From assembly GCF_007954405.1 (NCBI RefSeq), contig NZ_CP042344.1:1178001-1242000 (forward strand): 64,000 nt of DNA. Direction: 5' to 3'. This DNA comes from Comamonas flocculans. Its GTDB lineage: Bacteria; Pseudomonadota; Gammaproteobacteria; Burkholderiales; Burkholderiaceae_C. Both the position numbers and the translations under genes were made by a program. The notes under the pieces are model-generated. The model was not told where the DNA came from. It searched no databases and saw only the letters and a program-made list of their open reading frames with translations. Shown in pieces: positions 34,252 through 43,206 of the stretch (position 1 is its first letter; the number at the start of each line of letters is the position of its first letter).

Positions 34252-34932
34252 GTGAACCTGCGCGACATCGTTTTCGACCTGGACGGCACCCTGATCGATT
34301 CGGCGCCTTCCATCCTCTCGTCCATGCAAGCCGCGTTCGATCAGGCCGGCATCGCGCCGCGCCTGCCGCTGACCGGCACGCTGATCGGCCCGCCGCTGGT
34401 TCAGACCTTGCGCGCGCTGCTGCCAAGGGGCACGTCGGGGCAGGCCCTGCCTGTGCTCGCCGAGAATTTCAAACGCCATTACGACGCCGTCGGTTACCGG
34501 CAGTTGCGCGTCTATCCCGGCGTGCCCGAGATGCTGCAAGCCCTGCGGCACCTGCCGCTGCGCCTGCACATAGCGACCAACAAGCGCATCCTGCCCGCGC
34601 TGCGCATCATCGAACACCTGCGTTGGGACAACTTCTTTTGCGGCGTACATGCGCTGGATTCCTACGCTCCCGCCTTGCAAGACAAAACTGCCTTGCTGCA
34701 GCGTCTGCGCCATGAGATGGGTACCGCCCCCGCACCACCCCTGTATGTTGGCGACCGCGCCGAAGATGCCAAGGCAGCTCAAGCAAGTGGCATGCCTTTT
34801 TTATGGGCGTCGTGGGGTTACGGCGGGGCCATCTGCCTGTCGCCATCCCGCAGCTTGAGCCGGCCAATGGACATGCTGCAAGCCTTGCGGGGTCCAGCTC
34901 AGACGGCAGGGTCTGATTGGCCGCCAGGATAG
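34252..34932 (+). CDS. HAD-superfamily hydrolase / phosphatase (Gph-like)
   Basis: 226 residues. Motif I is IVFDLDGTLIDS with the nucleophile Asp and Asp+2; motif II/III region IATNKRILPALRII; motif IV LYVGDRAEDAKAA. The helical cap (about 20-80) resembles phosphoglycolate phosphatase-like proteins. In a sugar cluster it could dephosphorylate a sugar phosphate, for instance a NeuB product or precursor. The GTG at 34252 was chosen since AAGGAGA stands nine bases upstream; a TTG further up is open too. GC is back to normal here. Last plus-strand gene of the cluster. Confidence 0.82.
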   Translation: MNLRDIVFDLDGTLIDSAPSILSSMQAAFDQAGIAPRLPLTGTLIGPPLVQTLRALLPRGTSGQALPVLAENFKRHYDAVGYRQLRVYPGVPEMLQALRHLPLRLHIATNKRILPALRIIEHLRWDNFFCGVHALDSYAPALQDKTALLQRLRHEMGTAPAPPLYVGDRAEDAKAAQASGMPFLWASWGYGGAICLSPSRSLSRPMDMLQALRGPAQTAGSDWPPG

Positions 34933-34964
34933 ACACAAGGCTTCAAAAGCTGCTCTTGGGCCCC

Positions 34965-34990
34965 GATACCCGGGACAGCCGCCGGGTATC
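34965..34990. terminator. Convergent terminator-like hairpin
   Basis: GATACCCGG, 8-nt loop, CCGGGTATC: a perfect 9-bp stem in the 90-nt gap where the sugar cluster (plus) meets the glycosyltransferase gene (minus). No T-run follows on either side, so it may end transcripts weakly, protect 3' ends, or both. Confidence 0.6.
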
Positions 34991-35022
34991 ACCGAAGCGG
35001 CCGGGTACATGCACCGCTTGGA

Positions 35023-37200
35023 TCAGGCCATGGCCTCGGTCGCGTAGCGCAAATAGGTCACGGCAAACTCCGTGTGGCCATTGGCGTGCTCCACTTCAGC
35101 CAGACAAGCCAAGGCCACGGGATCGTTGGGTACGGCACTCAACACCAGCTCTGCAAACTCGGTCACGCTGCGCCAGCGCGGTGCCATTTCACCCTTGGCA
35201 CCTTCATGGTCTTTGCGGGTGCAACTCGCCAGGGCGCAAGTGACCAGTTGCTGCAATCGATCATGGGCCTCGTGCAGCGTCAGCTCGGTACCGTCCATCA
35301 GCCCTACACGAGGTACGGGTGCCGTCATCAGGGTGGGAGGGCAAGCTGCCTCCCAGGCAGCCACGGCGCGGTCTTGAGCAGGCACGTTGCCCGGGTGTTC
35401 ACGCTCCGCCTGCCAGCGCAGCCACATGGTGCGCAAGGCTTGGGCAAAGTTCGGGCACGCAATATCGTCGCGCATCAGAGGGGATTGCTCGATTTCGCGA
35501 CGCAAACCCTGGCGCAGGGCATTGAGTTGCTCGATATCCGCGGCCAAGCCCATGGCGATGGCCAGATACTCATCCTTGTCTGCGGCCAGCCACTCCTTGC
35601 GGCCCAGGTAGGTCAACACCTCGGTGCTCATGCGCGAGGGCGAGCTGGTGCCCTCCATGGACACCAGAGGCACCGCCATCCAGAGCGTATCCAGCGTGGT
35701 GGTACCACCCGTAAGCGGGAAGGGGTCCAGGGCAATGTCGATGTCGTGGTAGGCGAGGTATTGCCGGTCGGTATCCAGGGGAAGGAGCACGAGCCGTTTG
35801 GCGTCAATGCCAAGCCTGGCGCAGCGCGCCTCGTACTCCCCGGCAAACTCTGGTTTCTCGAACCCCTTGCCTTCGATCAGCAGGTGCGCCGCAGGCATGC
35901 GCCGCAGCAGCTCTCCCCACAGCGCCAGCACCTCGTCGGTCAGCTTGCCCAGGTTGTTGCATGAGCCGTAAGTGACAAACCCCTTGCGCAATGCCGGCGT
36001 GGGTTGCACGGCGTAGCGCGGCTGATAGCGCCAAAGCGGATTGCGGCTGTGCGCCCGATAGGTGGCCGCGAAGCCCCGCGCGCGAAAGAGCCGCTCGGTG
36101 AACAGATGCTCCACCCCCGGCGGATTGATGACCTCGTCCGTCAGGTAATAGTCGATGGCGGTCAGGCCGGTGGTGGCCACGAACCCCACCCAGGTAGCCT
36201 GCACCGGCGCGGGCTTGCGCGCCAGGGTGAGCAGCGAATGGTGCCCGGTGTGACCACTCATGTCGACCAGGATGTCGATCGCATGGCGGCGTATGGTCAG
36301 GGCGCGCTGCTCTTCGTCCTGGTCATGCAGGCGGATGAAGTGGTCCACGTGGCAACGCACCCGTTCGGTCACGTTGTCGTCCTGCGGGTAGGTGTAGAAC
36401 CCGTACACCTCGAACTGGCGACGGTCCAGCTGCGCCAGGATGCCCTCGGCAAAACACATCACCGCATGCTTGCGAAAGTCCGGCGAGATGAAGCCCACCT
36501 TCAGTCTGCGCCAAGGATCGCCGCGGCGCTCTTCGTAGCTGGGCCAGTGGGGCTTGAACTGCGGCTCGAACGTATTGCCGAATTCCCTGGCGGCAGCGGT
36601 CAGCGCCTGCGGGCTGGTCTCGGGGTCCGCCAGCATGAAGAGCAGGCGGTTGGAATGGTTGGCGGCGAACTGGGGCGCCAGGGCGATGGCTTCGGTACAG
36701 TCCTGCACCGCCTCGCGTATCTGCCCCAGTTCCCGCCGATGTATGGCGCGCTGTGTCAGGGCGTTGACGCGTTCCAAGTCGTCGCCAGCGCACCTCAGTG
36801 CGTGTTCACTCGCCTCATATCCCCTCTGGTGCAGATTGATGGGATAGCAGCACTGGGCCAGCTTCATCCAGCAGATGCTGCGCTCGGGGCGCAGTCGCAC
36901 CACCCCTTCCAGCAGGGGCAGAGCCTCTCGTGGCCTCTCCTGGCCGACCAGCAGGTTGGCATAGTTGATCAGCAGCTCCGCATCGTGCGGATACAGGATG
37001 GCGGCCCTGCCGAAAGCCTGCAGGGCTGCATCGACTTCACCTTTTTGTCCCAGCGCAAAGCCCAGCAGGCGGTGGGCCATCTGGTGGCGACCATTCTTGC
37101 GCAGGGCCTGACGGCAAAGGCGGATGAGCAAGGGCCAGTCGCCGCCGGCCCGGGCCGCCTGCAGTCGCTCTGCCATGGGGTCGTGGTGGTGTTGCTTCAT
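35023..37200 (-). CDS. TPR - GT41 glycosyltransferase (OGT/SPINDLY-type), likely flagellin glycosyltransferase
   Basis: 725 residues from the ATG at 37200 (a GTG at 37260 would add 20). The N-terminal 200 residues form TPR repeats (RLLGFALGQKGEVDAALQAF, AELLINYANLLVGQERPREA and others). A GT41 catalytic region follows (about 230-610) with VGFISPDFRKHAV, ILVDMSGHTGHHSLL, YGSCNNLGKLTDEVLALW and the donor-site TGGTTTLDTLWM then PLVSMEG. Enzymes of this family add sugars to Ser/Thr of proteins. The gene is 101 nt downstream of a flagellin gene on the same strand, and next to a nucleotide-sugar cluster, so flagellin is the obvious acceptor. It is the only glycosyltransferase seen here. Confidence 0.9.
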   Translation of the reverse strand: MKQHHHDPMAERLQAARAGGDWPLLIRLCRQALRKNGRHQMAHRLLGFALGQKGEVDAALQAFGRAAILYPHDAELLINYANLLVGQERPREALPLLEGVVRLRPERSICWMKLAQCCYPINLHQRGYEASEHALRCAGDDLERVNALTQRAIHRRELGQIREAVQDCTEAIALAPQFAANHSNRLLFMLADPETSPQALTAAAREFGNTFEPQFKPHWPSYEERRGDPWRRLKVGFISPDFRKHAVMCFAEGILAQLDRRQFEVYGFYTYPQDDNVTERVRCHVDHFIRLHDQDEEQRALTIRRHAIDILVDMSGHTGHHSLLTLARKPAPVQATWVGFVATTGLTAIDYYLTDEVINPPGVEHLFTERLFRARGFAATYRAHSRNPLWRYQPRYAVQPTPALRKGFVTYGSCNNLGKLTDEVLALWGELLRRMPAAHLLIEGKGFEKPEFAGEYEARCARLGIDAKRLVLLPLDTDRQYLAYHDIDIALDPFPLTGGTTTLDTLWMAVPLVSMEGTSSPSRMSTEVLTYLGRKEWLAADKDEYLAIAMGLAADIEQLNALRQGLRREIEQSPLMRDDIACPNFAQALRTMWLRWQAEREHPGNVPAQDRAVAAWEAACPPTLMTAPVPRVGLMDGTELTLHEAHDRLQQLVTCALASCTRKDHEGAKGEMAPRWRSVTEFAELVLSAVPNDPVALACLAEVEHANGHTEFAVTYLRYATEAMA

Positions 37201-37266
37201 GGTGGCAGTCTTCACGCCGGGCGCGGGCCACACTGGCGCCGCCGCGCCATGGTAGTGCACCGGGTG

Positions 37267-37281
37267 CGGGTTTCAGACCCG
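37267..37281 (-). terminator. Small hairpin after the first flagellin gene
   Basis: CGGGT-TTCAG-ACCCG, extendable on one side to CCGGGT/ACCCGG with a larger loop, 20 nt after the flagellin stop. No U-run follows on the minus strand, so partial read-through into the glycosyltransferase gene is likely. Confidence 0.35.
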
Positions 37282-37301
37282 GAGTGGCGCAGCGCGGCGC
37301 C

Positions 37302-38825
37302 CTACTTCAGCAGCGCCAGCACGCCCTGCGGGATCTGGTTGGCTTGCGCCACCATGGCGGTGCCGGCCTGCTGCAGGATCTGGGTGCGCGTCAGGTTGGC
37401 GGTTTCCGCCGCAAAGTCCGCGTCCAGGATGCGCGAACGCGATGCCGACATGTTTTCCGACGTGATGTTCAGGCTGGCGATGCTGGTTTCGAAGCGCGAC
37501 TGGAGGGCGCCGAGCTTGGCGCGCTCCCCGGCGATGTAGGACAAGGCCGAATCGACGGTCTTGAGCGAATGGGTGGCCTTGGAGAAGTCCGTGATGTCCA
37601 GCTCGGAGACCTTCTTGAGGTCCGAATTGAGCGTACCCGTGCCGGCGCCATCCAGCACGCTGGTGGTCGTGGACGCCGCGCTGAAAGACTTGTCCGAATC
37701 CAGAGTGATGTAGCCGCTGACCGCAACCGCCACCGCGCCGGCGTTGGTTGCCATGGTCTGCGGCGTACCCAGGACGGCGGTGCCGCCGCTGCCGTCTCCC
37801 ACCATCTTGGTGACGGAGACGATGCCCGCGTTGTCCGAGGACGTGTGCCCGACCGCAATCGTGTTGCCGGTGGCATTGGTCAGCACGATGGCCGACGCAT
37901 CCTTGTTCAGGGAGGCGATCACCCCGGTTTTCGAGGATTGCTCGTTGATGGCCTGCACGGCGGCGGACAAGCCCTCGGAGCCGGTCGGCGAGGTGAGCGA
38001 AAACGAAATGGTCTTGAGGTCGGGCGTATTGTCCGACTCCAGCGTGATGGCGTAGGAGCCCGCGGTGTCGAAAGCCAGCTGCGCTTCGGTGCGCGCCGTG
38101 GCGCTCACACCGGTCAGTTGCGTCTGCTGGTTGATGTCGCGCGCCACGTCCTTGGCGTGCGCTCCCGTGGCCACGGCGATGGTCTCACTGCTGCCCAGGG
38201 CGCCGTTGATGACCAGTGAGCCAGCGGCCACGCCGTTGGAACCATAAGCGCTTGCCGCCGCTATGGCTGCCTGTGCCCCGGTACCGCCGGCGGCCGTACC
38301 CGACACCTGGTTGTTGCCGTAGACATTGGTGCGCAGGTTGGCCGTGGCCGCCACGATGGTCTGGTTGGCGTTGGCGCCCACCTGGAATTGCGACGTGCCG
38401 AAACTGCCGTCCAGCAGCTTCTGGCCATTGAATTCGGTGGTTTGCGCCACGCGGTCCAGTTCGGCCACCAGCTGGTTCACTTCCTGCTGCAGCGCCTGGC
38501 GGTCGCTGATTGAGTTGGACGCATTGGCCGACTGCACCGCCAGTTCACGCACCCGCTGCAAGATGTCTCCCGCTGCCTTCATCGCGCCTTCCGCCACCTG
38601 CGCCAGCGAAATGCCGTCGTTGGCGTTGCGCGCCGCCTGGTTCAGACCGCGGATCTGGCTGGTGAAGCGCTCGGAAATGGCCATGCCGGCCGCATCGTCC
38701 TTGGCGCTGTTGATGCGCAAGCCCGACGACAGGCGCTCGATGGATGTGTTGAGTGACCCCTGGCTGATGCCCAGATTGCGCTGCGCTGTCAGTGAAGCCA
38801 CATTGGTATTGATGGTCGCGGCCAT
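37302..38825 (-). CDS. fliC: Flagellin (first copy)
   Basis: 507 residues. The filament subunit. The conserved N-terminal D0/D1 region ([38 protein letters not shown]) and C-terminal region ([20 protein letters not shown], then [20 protein letters not shown]) flank a Thr/Ser/Ala/Gly-rich middle (about 170-410) that would be surface-exposed and offers many O-glycosylation sites. AGGAG stands eight bases before the ATG. It is head-to-head with a second flagellin gene. I could not find a sigma-28 promoter on this side of the shared gap. The TPR-GT41 gene follows on the same strand. Confidence 0.96.
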   Translation of the reverse strand: MAATINTNVASLTAQRNLGISQGSLNTSIERLSSGLRINSAKDDAAGMAISERFTSQIRGLNQAARNANDGISLAQVAEGAMKAAGDILQRVRELAVQSANASNSISDRQALQQEVNQLVAELDRVAQTTEFNGQKLLDGSFGTSQFQVGANANQTIVAATANLRTNVYGNNQVSGTAAGGTGAQAAIAAASAYGSNGVAAGSLVINGALGSSETIAVATGAHAKDVARDINQQTQLTGVSATARTEAQLAFDTAGSYAITLESDNTPDLKTISFSLTSPTGSEGLSAAVQAINEQSSKTGVIASLNKDASAIVLTNATGNTIAVGHTSSDNAGIVSVTKMVGDGSGGTAVLGTPQTMATNAGAVAVAVSGYITLDSDKSFSAASTTTSVLDGAGTGTLNSDLKKVSELDITDFSKATHSLKTVDSALSYIAGERAKLGALQSRFETSIASLNITSENMSASRSRILDADFAAETANLTRTQILQQAGTAMVAQANQIPQGVLALLK

Positions 38826-38984
38826 GGCTCATGCTCCTGATGGCTGAGGGCTGTACGTCCGCACTGGGTGGCCAACACACCGTCCGGCAGACAAGACGGG
38901 AAGATGGGCAGATTGTGAAAATTCCAGCGCGCTGCAGTCGCCGGATAAGCCGGGCAAACCACGGGCAGCTTGCAAATTCAGGCC

Positions 38985-39011
38985 TAAAGTTCCACGCCGG
39001 CCGGTCGAAAT
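38985..39011 (+). promoter_or_regulatory. Sigma-28 (FliA) promoter of second flagellin gene
   Basis: TAAAGTTC, 11 nt, GTCGAAAT, 132 nt upstream of the ATG at 39144. The -35 box has seven of eight matches to TAAAGTTT, and spacing is the same as the flgM and motA promoters. The rest of the 318-nt flagellin-flagellin gap (38826-39143) holds only the two ribosome-binding sites and no other feature I can name. Confidence 0.75.
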
Positions 39012-39143
39012 AGCTTGCAACGGGGCGTAACACCTCCGCCGCCACCAGAAGGCCCCTCCGGGCACTGTGGGCTGGGCCATTCAGCCATGGGCCCACATGG
39101 CGACACCGCCATATTCATCAGCTTCCTTGAAGGAGAATTTGCA

Positions 39144-40661
39144 ATGGCCGCCACTATCAACACCAACGTCGCCTCGCTGACCGCCCAGCGCAACCTGGGT
39201 CTGAGCCAGAGTTCGCTCAATACCTCCATCCAGCGCCTGTCGTCGGGCCTGCGCATCAACAGCGCCAAGGACGATGCGGCCGGCATGGCCATTTCCGAGC
39301 GCTTCACCAGCCAGATCCGCGGCCTGAACCAGGCGGCGCGCAACGCCAACGACGGCATTTCGCTGGCGCAGACCGCTGAAGGCGCGATGAAGGCCGCCGG
39401 CGACATGCTGCAGCGCATCCGCGAGCTGGCCGTGCAGTCTGCCAACGCCTCCAACAGTGCATCTGACCGCCAGGCGCTGCAGCAGGAAGTGAATCAGCTG
39501 GTATCCGAACTGGACCGCGTGGCGCAAACCACCGAATTCAACGGGCAAAAGCTGCTCGATGGCAACTTCGGCACCCAGCGGTTCCAGGTGGGCGCCAACG
39601 CCAACCAGACCATCGTGGCGGCCACGGCCAACCTGCGCACCAATGTCTACGGCAACAACCAGGTGTCGGGCACGGCCGCCGGCGGTGTAGCCGCCCAAGC
39701 CGCCGCCACTGCTGCCAACGCCTATAGCTCCAACGGCGTGGTGGGTGGCACGATTGCCATCAACGGCGCGCTTGGAAGCGCGGATGTCAACGTGGCCTCG
39801 GCGGCACACGCCAAGGACGTGGCCCAGGCCATCAATCAGCAGACCCAGTCGACGGGGGTTACTGCCACAGCTCGCACGGCCGTGGAACTGACTTTCAGTT
39901 CCGCTGGTTCCTACGCGATGACGCTGGAGACCGGCACCAACAAGGGCGATGCCAAGACCATCTCCTTCTCGCTGACGGCCACCCAGGGCGCCGAAGGCCT
40001 GTCCGCCGCCGTTCAGGCCATCAACGAGCAGTCTTCCAAGACCGGAGTCATCGCCGCGCTCAATGCGGACGCTACGGCCATCGTGCTGACCAATGAGACC
40101 GGTGACACGATCGCAGTGGGCAAGACCGCCGCAGTCAATGCAGGCAACATCGGGGCCACGAAGATGGCCAGCGATGGCAGCGGTGGGCTCGATGCCGCTG
40201 GCTCCGCCCAGACGCTGACCGGGACCGGCACTACAGCGGTGGCGGTGGCTGTCAGCGGCTACATCATGCTGGATTCGGACAAATCCTTCAGCATCGATTC
40301 GACCACGACCAACGTGATTGCCACCGGCGTGCAGAACTCGGACCTGAAGAAGGTCTCCGACCTGGACATCACCGACTTCGACAAGGCTACGCACTCCCTC
40401 AAGACCGTGGACTCGGCCCTGTCCTACATCGCCGGTGAACGCGCCAAGCTCGGCGCCCTGCAGTCGCGCTTCGAGACCTCGATCGCCGCGCTGCAGGTCA
40501 CGTCCGAGAACATGTCCGCCTCCCGCGGGCGCATTCTGGACGCCGACTTCGCGGCGGAGACCGCCAACCTGTCGCGCACCCAGATCCTGCAGCAGGCCGG
40601 TACCGCCATGGTGGCGCAGGCCAACCAGTTGCCGCAAGGCGTACTGGCCCTGCTGCGCTGA
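39144..40661 (+). CDS. fliC2: Flagellin (second copy)
   Basis: 505 residues. Terminal domains are nearly identical to those of the first flagellin at both protein and DNA level (for example one mismatch in 60 nt at codons 50-70). The exposed middle (about 165-410) differs by many substitutions and small gaps but shares layout. The start at 39144 follows AAGGAG by eight bases; the open frame further upstream is not coding. A sigma-28 promoter lies 132 nt away. It is followed by fliD, with a 231-nt gap. The symbol fliC2 is only a label. Confidence 0.96.
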   Translation: MAATINTNVASLTAQRNLGLSQSSLNTSIQRLSSGLRINSAKDDAAGMAISERFTSQIRGLNQAARNANDGISLAQTAEGAMKAAGDMLQRIRELAVQSANASNSASDRQALQQEVNQLVSELDRVAQTTEFNGQKLLDGNFGTQRFQVGANANQTIVAATANLRTNVYGNNQVSGTAAGGVAAQAAATAANAYSSNGVVGGTIAINGALGSADVNVASAAHAKDVAQAINQQTQSTGVTATARTAVELTFSSAGSYAMTLETGTNKGDAKTISFSLTATQGAEGLSAAVQAINEQSSKTGVIAALNADATAIVLTNETGDTIAVGKTAAVNAGNIGATKMASDGSGGLDAAGSAQTLTGTGTTAVAVAVSGYIMLDSDKSFSIDSTTTNVIATGVQNSDLKKVSDLDITDFDKATHSLKTVDSALSYIAGERAKLGALQSRFETSIAALQVTSENMSASRGRILDADFAAETANLSRTQILQQAGTAMVAQANQLPQGVLALLR

Positions 40662-40688
40662 GACAGCGCGGGGGCGAGGGGCGGGGTG

Positions 40689-40703
40689 GCCGTTTGAAAC
40701 GGC
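40689..40703 (+). terminator. Palindrome after second flagellin gene
   Basis: GCCGTTTGAAACGGC, 27 nt after the flagellin stop, flanked by GC-rich bases. A plausible transcript end but with no T-run. The rest of the gap to fliD (40704-40892) shows only a -10-like GATAAT at 40848 and the fliD ribosome-binding site. Confidence 0.4.
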
Positions 40704-40892
40704 GCCCGGCCCTCTCCCCGGAGAGCGTTTGATGCAATGCGGCAGGGGCCACGGGGCTCCGGCCGCATTGGCGCATTCCGGCGCAGGTGGGGCAAAGTAG
40801 CGCAGATGCACCGGGCTTTTCCCGGACACGTGCGCACCCGCTGGTTTGATAATGTCCGCTTGCTCGGCGGGCGCAAGTGCAGGGAGGCGGAA

Positions 40893-42326
40893 ATGGCCAG
40901 TTTTTCATCCATCGGGGTCGGCCTGGGCGGCAACGTCGATGTCAATGGGCTGATTCAGGCGTCGGTGGACGCGGTCAAGCTGCCGATCACGCGCGCCAAC
41001 GGCCTGAACGACCAGAACAAGCTCGCCGAAGCCAGGATTTCCACCTTCGGCCAATTGCAGTCGCTGGTGTCGTCGCTGCAACTGGCCGCAGGCAGGCTGG
41101 CCAGCGTGACCGGCTGGAATGCGGTGGCGGCCACCTCATCCAACGACAAGGCCATCACCGCCACCGCCATCGGCGGCACCGTGGAAACCACCTTCAGCGT
41201 GGAGGTGAGCCAGCTGGCCAAGGCCCAGGTGTCCACCTCGGCCTCCCTTGCCGGCAACCAGGCGGTGGGCGCGGGTTCACTCACGCTTGAGATCGGGCGC
41301 TGGGACGGCGGCAGTTTCACGGCCGGCGACACGGCCGCGGTGAACATCGAGATCGGCGCCACCGACACGCTGTCGGACATCGCCGGCAAGATCAATGGTG
41401 CCAACGCCGGCGTCACCGCCACCATCGTGACGGACGTGACCGGCCAGCGCCTGATGTTGCGCAGCAAGACCACGGGCGAGGACGCGGGCTTTCGCATGTC
41501 GGTGACCGATGCCGATGGCGACATGGACGACGGCGCCGGCCTTTCCCGCCTGGCCAACGGGCTCTCCAGCGACCCCGGCGCGAATGCGGGCGCCAATGCC
41601 ATGGCCCGGATCAACGGGCTGTTTGACGTCAGCTCCAGCACCAACACCTTCGAAAACGCCATTGCCGGCGTCACCTTCAAGGTGACCGAGCTGACCACGG
41701 CACCCGTCGAAATCACGGTGAGCAAGGACGCACAGGCCGTCAAGAAGAACATCGAGGACTTCGTGGTGGCCTACAACGCCGCCAACCAGGCGCTCAATGA
41801 CCTGACCAAATTCGACAGCGCCACGGGCAAGGGCGGCCTGCTGCAGGGTGACTCTGCCGCCGTGACGCTGCAGAACCAGCTGCGCAACGTGGTGCAATCC
41901 ATCTCCAGCAGCACCGGGCCCTACAAGACGCTGTCGAGCATAGGCCTGGGCATGATCCAGGGTGGCGACCTGTCCATCGACAATGCCAAACTCGACGAAG
42001 CGCTCAAGAACCCGGACGCGGTCAAGGCCTTGTTCATCGGCGCCGACGGCAGCGCGGCAACAGTGGACGGCGTGGCCGAGAAGATCAAGGCGGCGACGGC
42101 GCAGCTGCTCGATACCAACGGCTTCTTCGCCTCCAAGGACAAACAGCTCAAGGCCACCATGGAGCGCAACGCCAAGGAGATCGCCCGGATCAACGACCGG
42201 GCCGACAGCACCGAGGCGCTGCTCAAGGCGCGCTACACCGCGCTGGACACGCAGATGAGCAAGCTCAACGCGCTCAACGCCTATATCGCGCAGCAGGTGG
42301 AAACCTGGAACAAGCAGAAGATGTGA
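40893..42326 (+). CDS. fliD: Flagellar filament cap protein FliD (HAP2)
   Basis: 477 residues. FliD caps the filament and inserts flagellin subunits. The start is MASFSSIGVGLGGNVDVNGL. The N-terminal domain has VSSLQLAAGRLASVTGWNAV; the C-terminal has KKNIEDFVVAYNAANQALND, SIGLGMIQGGDLSID and the coiled-coil end (LKARYTALDTQMSKLNALNA). GGGAGG precedes the ATG at 40893; the upstream open frame is rejected. A GATAAT 40 nt upstream could be a -10 box but no convincing -35 was found. fliS and fliT follow. Confidence 0.95.
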   Translation: MASFSSIGVGLGGNVDVNGLIQASVDAVKLPITRANGLNDQNKLAEARISTFGQLQSLVSSLQLAAGRLASVTGWNAVAATSSNDKAITATAIGGTVETTFSVEVSQLAKAQVSTSASLAGNQAVGAGSLTLEIGRWDGGSFTAGDTAAVNIEIGATDTLSDIAGKINGANAGVTATIVTDVTGQRLMLRSKTTGEDAGFRMSVTDADGDMDDGAGLSRLANGLSSDPGANAGANAMARINGLFDVSSSTNTFENAIAGVTFKVTELTTAPVEITVSKDAQAVKKNIEDFVVAYNAANQALNDLTKFDSATGKGGLLQGDSAAVTLQNQLRNVVQSISSSTGPYKTLSSIGLGMIQGGDLSIDNAKLDEALKNPDAVKALFIGADGSAATVDGVAEKIKAATAQLLDTNGFFASKDKQLKATMERNAKEIARINDRADSTEALLKARYTALDTQMSKLNALNAYIAQQVETWNKQKM

Positions 42327-42393
42327 GGGCGGGCTTCAGTTTCCCGGCCAGTTGCCGATATCAGGCCTAGAAGACAGCCACAGGACAGCCGCC

Positions 42394-42864
42394 ATGCTCA
42401 CCGCCTTCCCTCCCCGCGCCGCTTCCGCCTACCAGCGCATCAACGTCGAAACCAGCATGCACACCATGGACCAGCACCAGCTGGTCAGCCTGCTGCTGGA
42501 CGGCGTGCTGGGCGCGGTGGCCGCCGCCCGGGGCGCGCTGGCGCGCCAGGACGTGCCGGCAAAATGCGCGAGCATCGGCAAGGCGGTGCGCATCGTTGAA
42601 GAAGGGCTGATGACGGCACTGGACACCGACAACGGTGGCGAGATCGCCGCCAACCTGCAAACCGTCTACGACTATGCGCTGCGTCGCCTGCTGGAGGCCA
42701 ACGTCAAGAACGACGACGCCATGCTGGCGGAAGTGGCGCGCCTGATCGAACCCATCGCCCAGGGTTGGAAGGCCATGAAGCAGCCGTCGGCCGCCAACCA
42801 CGAAAGCATGGCAGCCGGGGCAGCGCCGCACGCCATCCACCATCCCATGGTCGCCAACGCCTGA
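42394..42864 (+). CDS. fliS: Flagellin export chaperone FliS
   Basis: 156 residues. FliS binds the C-terminus of flagellin in the cytosol and prevents early polymerisation. The opening AASAYQRINVETSMHTMDQH followed by QLVSLLLDGVLGAVAAARGA, and ANLQTVYDYALRRLLEANVK, fit the family. The C-terminal 25 residues (His/Ala-rich) are an extension beyond the usual helix bundle. The ATG at 42394 was chosen over an upstream open frame start. It is 67 nt after fliD. Confidence 0.93.
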   Translation: MLTAFPPRAASAYQRINVETSMHTMDQHQLVSLLLDGVLGAVAAARGALARQDVPAKCASIGKAVRIVEEGLMTALDTDNGGEIAANLQTVYDYALRRLLEANVKNDDAMLAEVARLIEPIAQGWKAMKQPSAANHESMAAGAAPHAIHHPMVANA

Positions 42865-42871
42865 ACACGCC

Positions 42872-43171
42872 ATGCCCGAAACGCTCATCGACTACTACAA
42901 GGCCATCGAGGAAAGCAGCCAGCGCATGCTGCAGGCAGCCCAGGTGGAAAACTGGGACGAGGTGGTGCGCTGCGAAAGCACCTGCTCGGTGCTGATCGAG
43001 CAATTGCGCTACCACGCCCAGACGCAAAAACTCGCGCCCGCGCACCGCCGCGAAAAAAGCCGGATCATGCAGCGCATCCTGCGCAACGACGCGCAGATCC
43101 GCCTGCTGGCCGAGCCCTGGCTCGCGCGCTTCGACGGCCTGATGGATCAGCAAGCCCAGACCGTGCATTGA
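42872..43171 (+). CDS. fliT: FliT-like flagellar chaperone
   Basis: 99 residues, all helical, with LIDYYKAIEESSQRMLQAAQ and the central WDEVVRCESTCSVLIEQLR, then RRILRNDAQIR-like segment (SRIMQRILRNDAQIRLLAEP). These are the usual features of FliT, the chaperone for FliD. It starts 7 nt after fliS, completing fliD-fliS-fliT. Family sequences are divergent, so placement supports the call. Confidence 0.85.
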   Translation: MPETLIDYYKAIEESSQRMLQAAQVENWDEVVRCESTCSVLIEQLRYHAQTQKLAPAHRREKSRIMQRILRNDAQIRLLAEPWLARFDGLMDQQAQTVH

Positions 43172-43206
43172 AGCAGGCTGAGCCCGGGCGTGGGCCACGC
43201 ACCGGC

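Noticed and set aside
24585-34932. The sugar cluster as an ordinary O-antigen locus.
   Set aside because: No wzx, wzy, wzm/wzt or LPS glycosyltransferases are present, and it is enclosed by motility genes. Not excluded that the sugar is also used in LPS.
38826-38960. A sigma-54 or sigma-28 promoter for the minus-strand flagellin.
   Set aside because: GG/GC pairs with roughly right distance exist but none has 10-nt spacing with good flanks, and no TAAA-type -35 is found in the right direction. GCCGGATAA at about 38940 points the other way.
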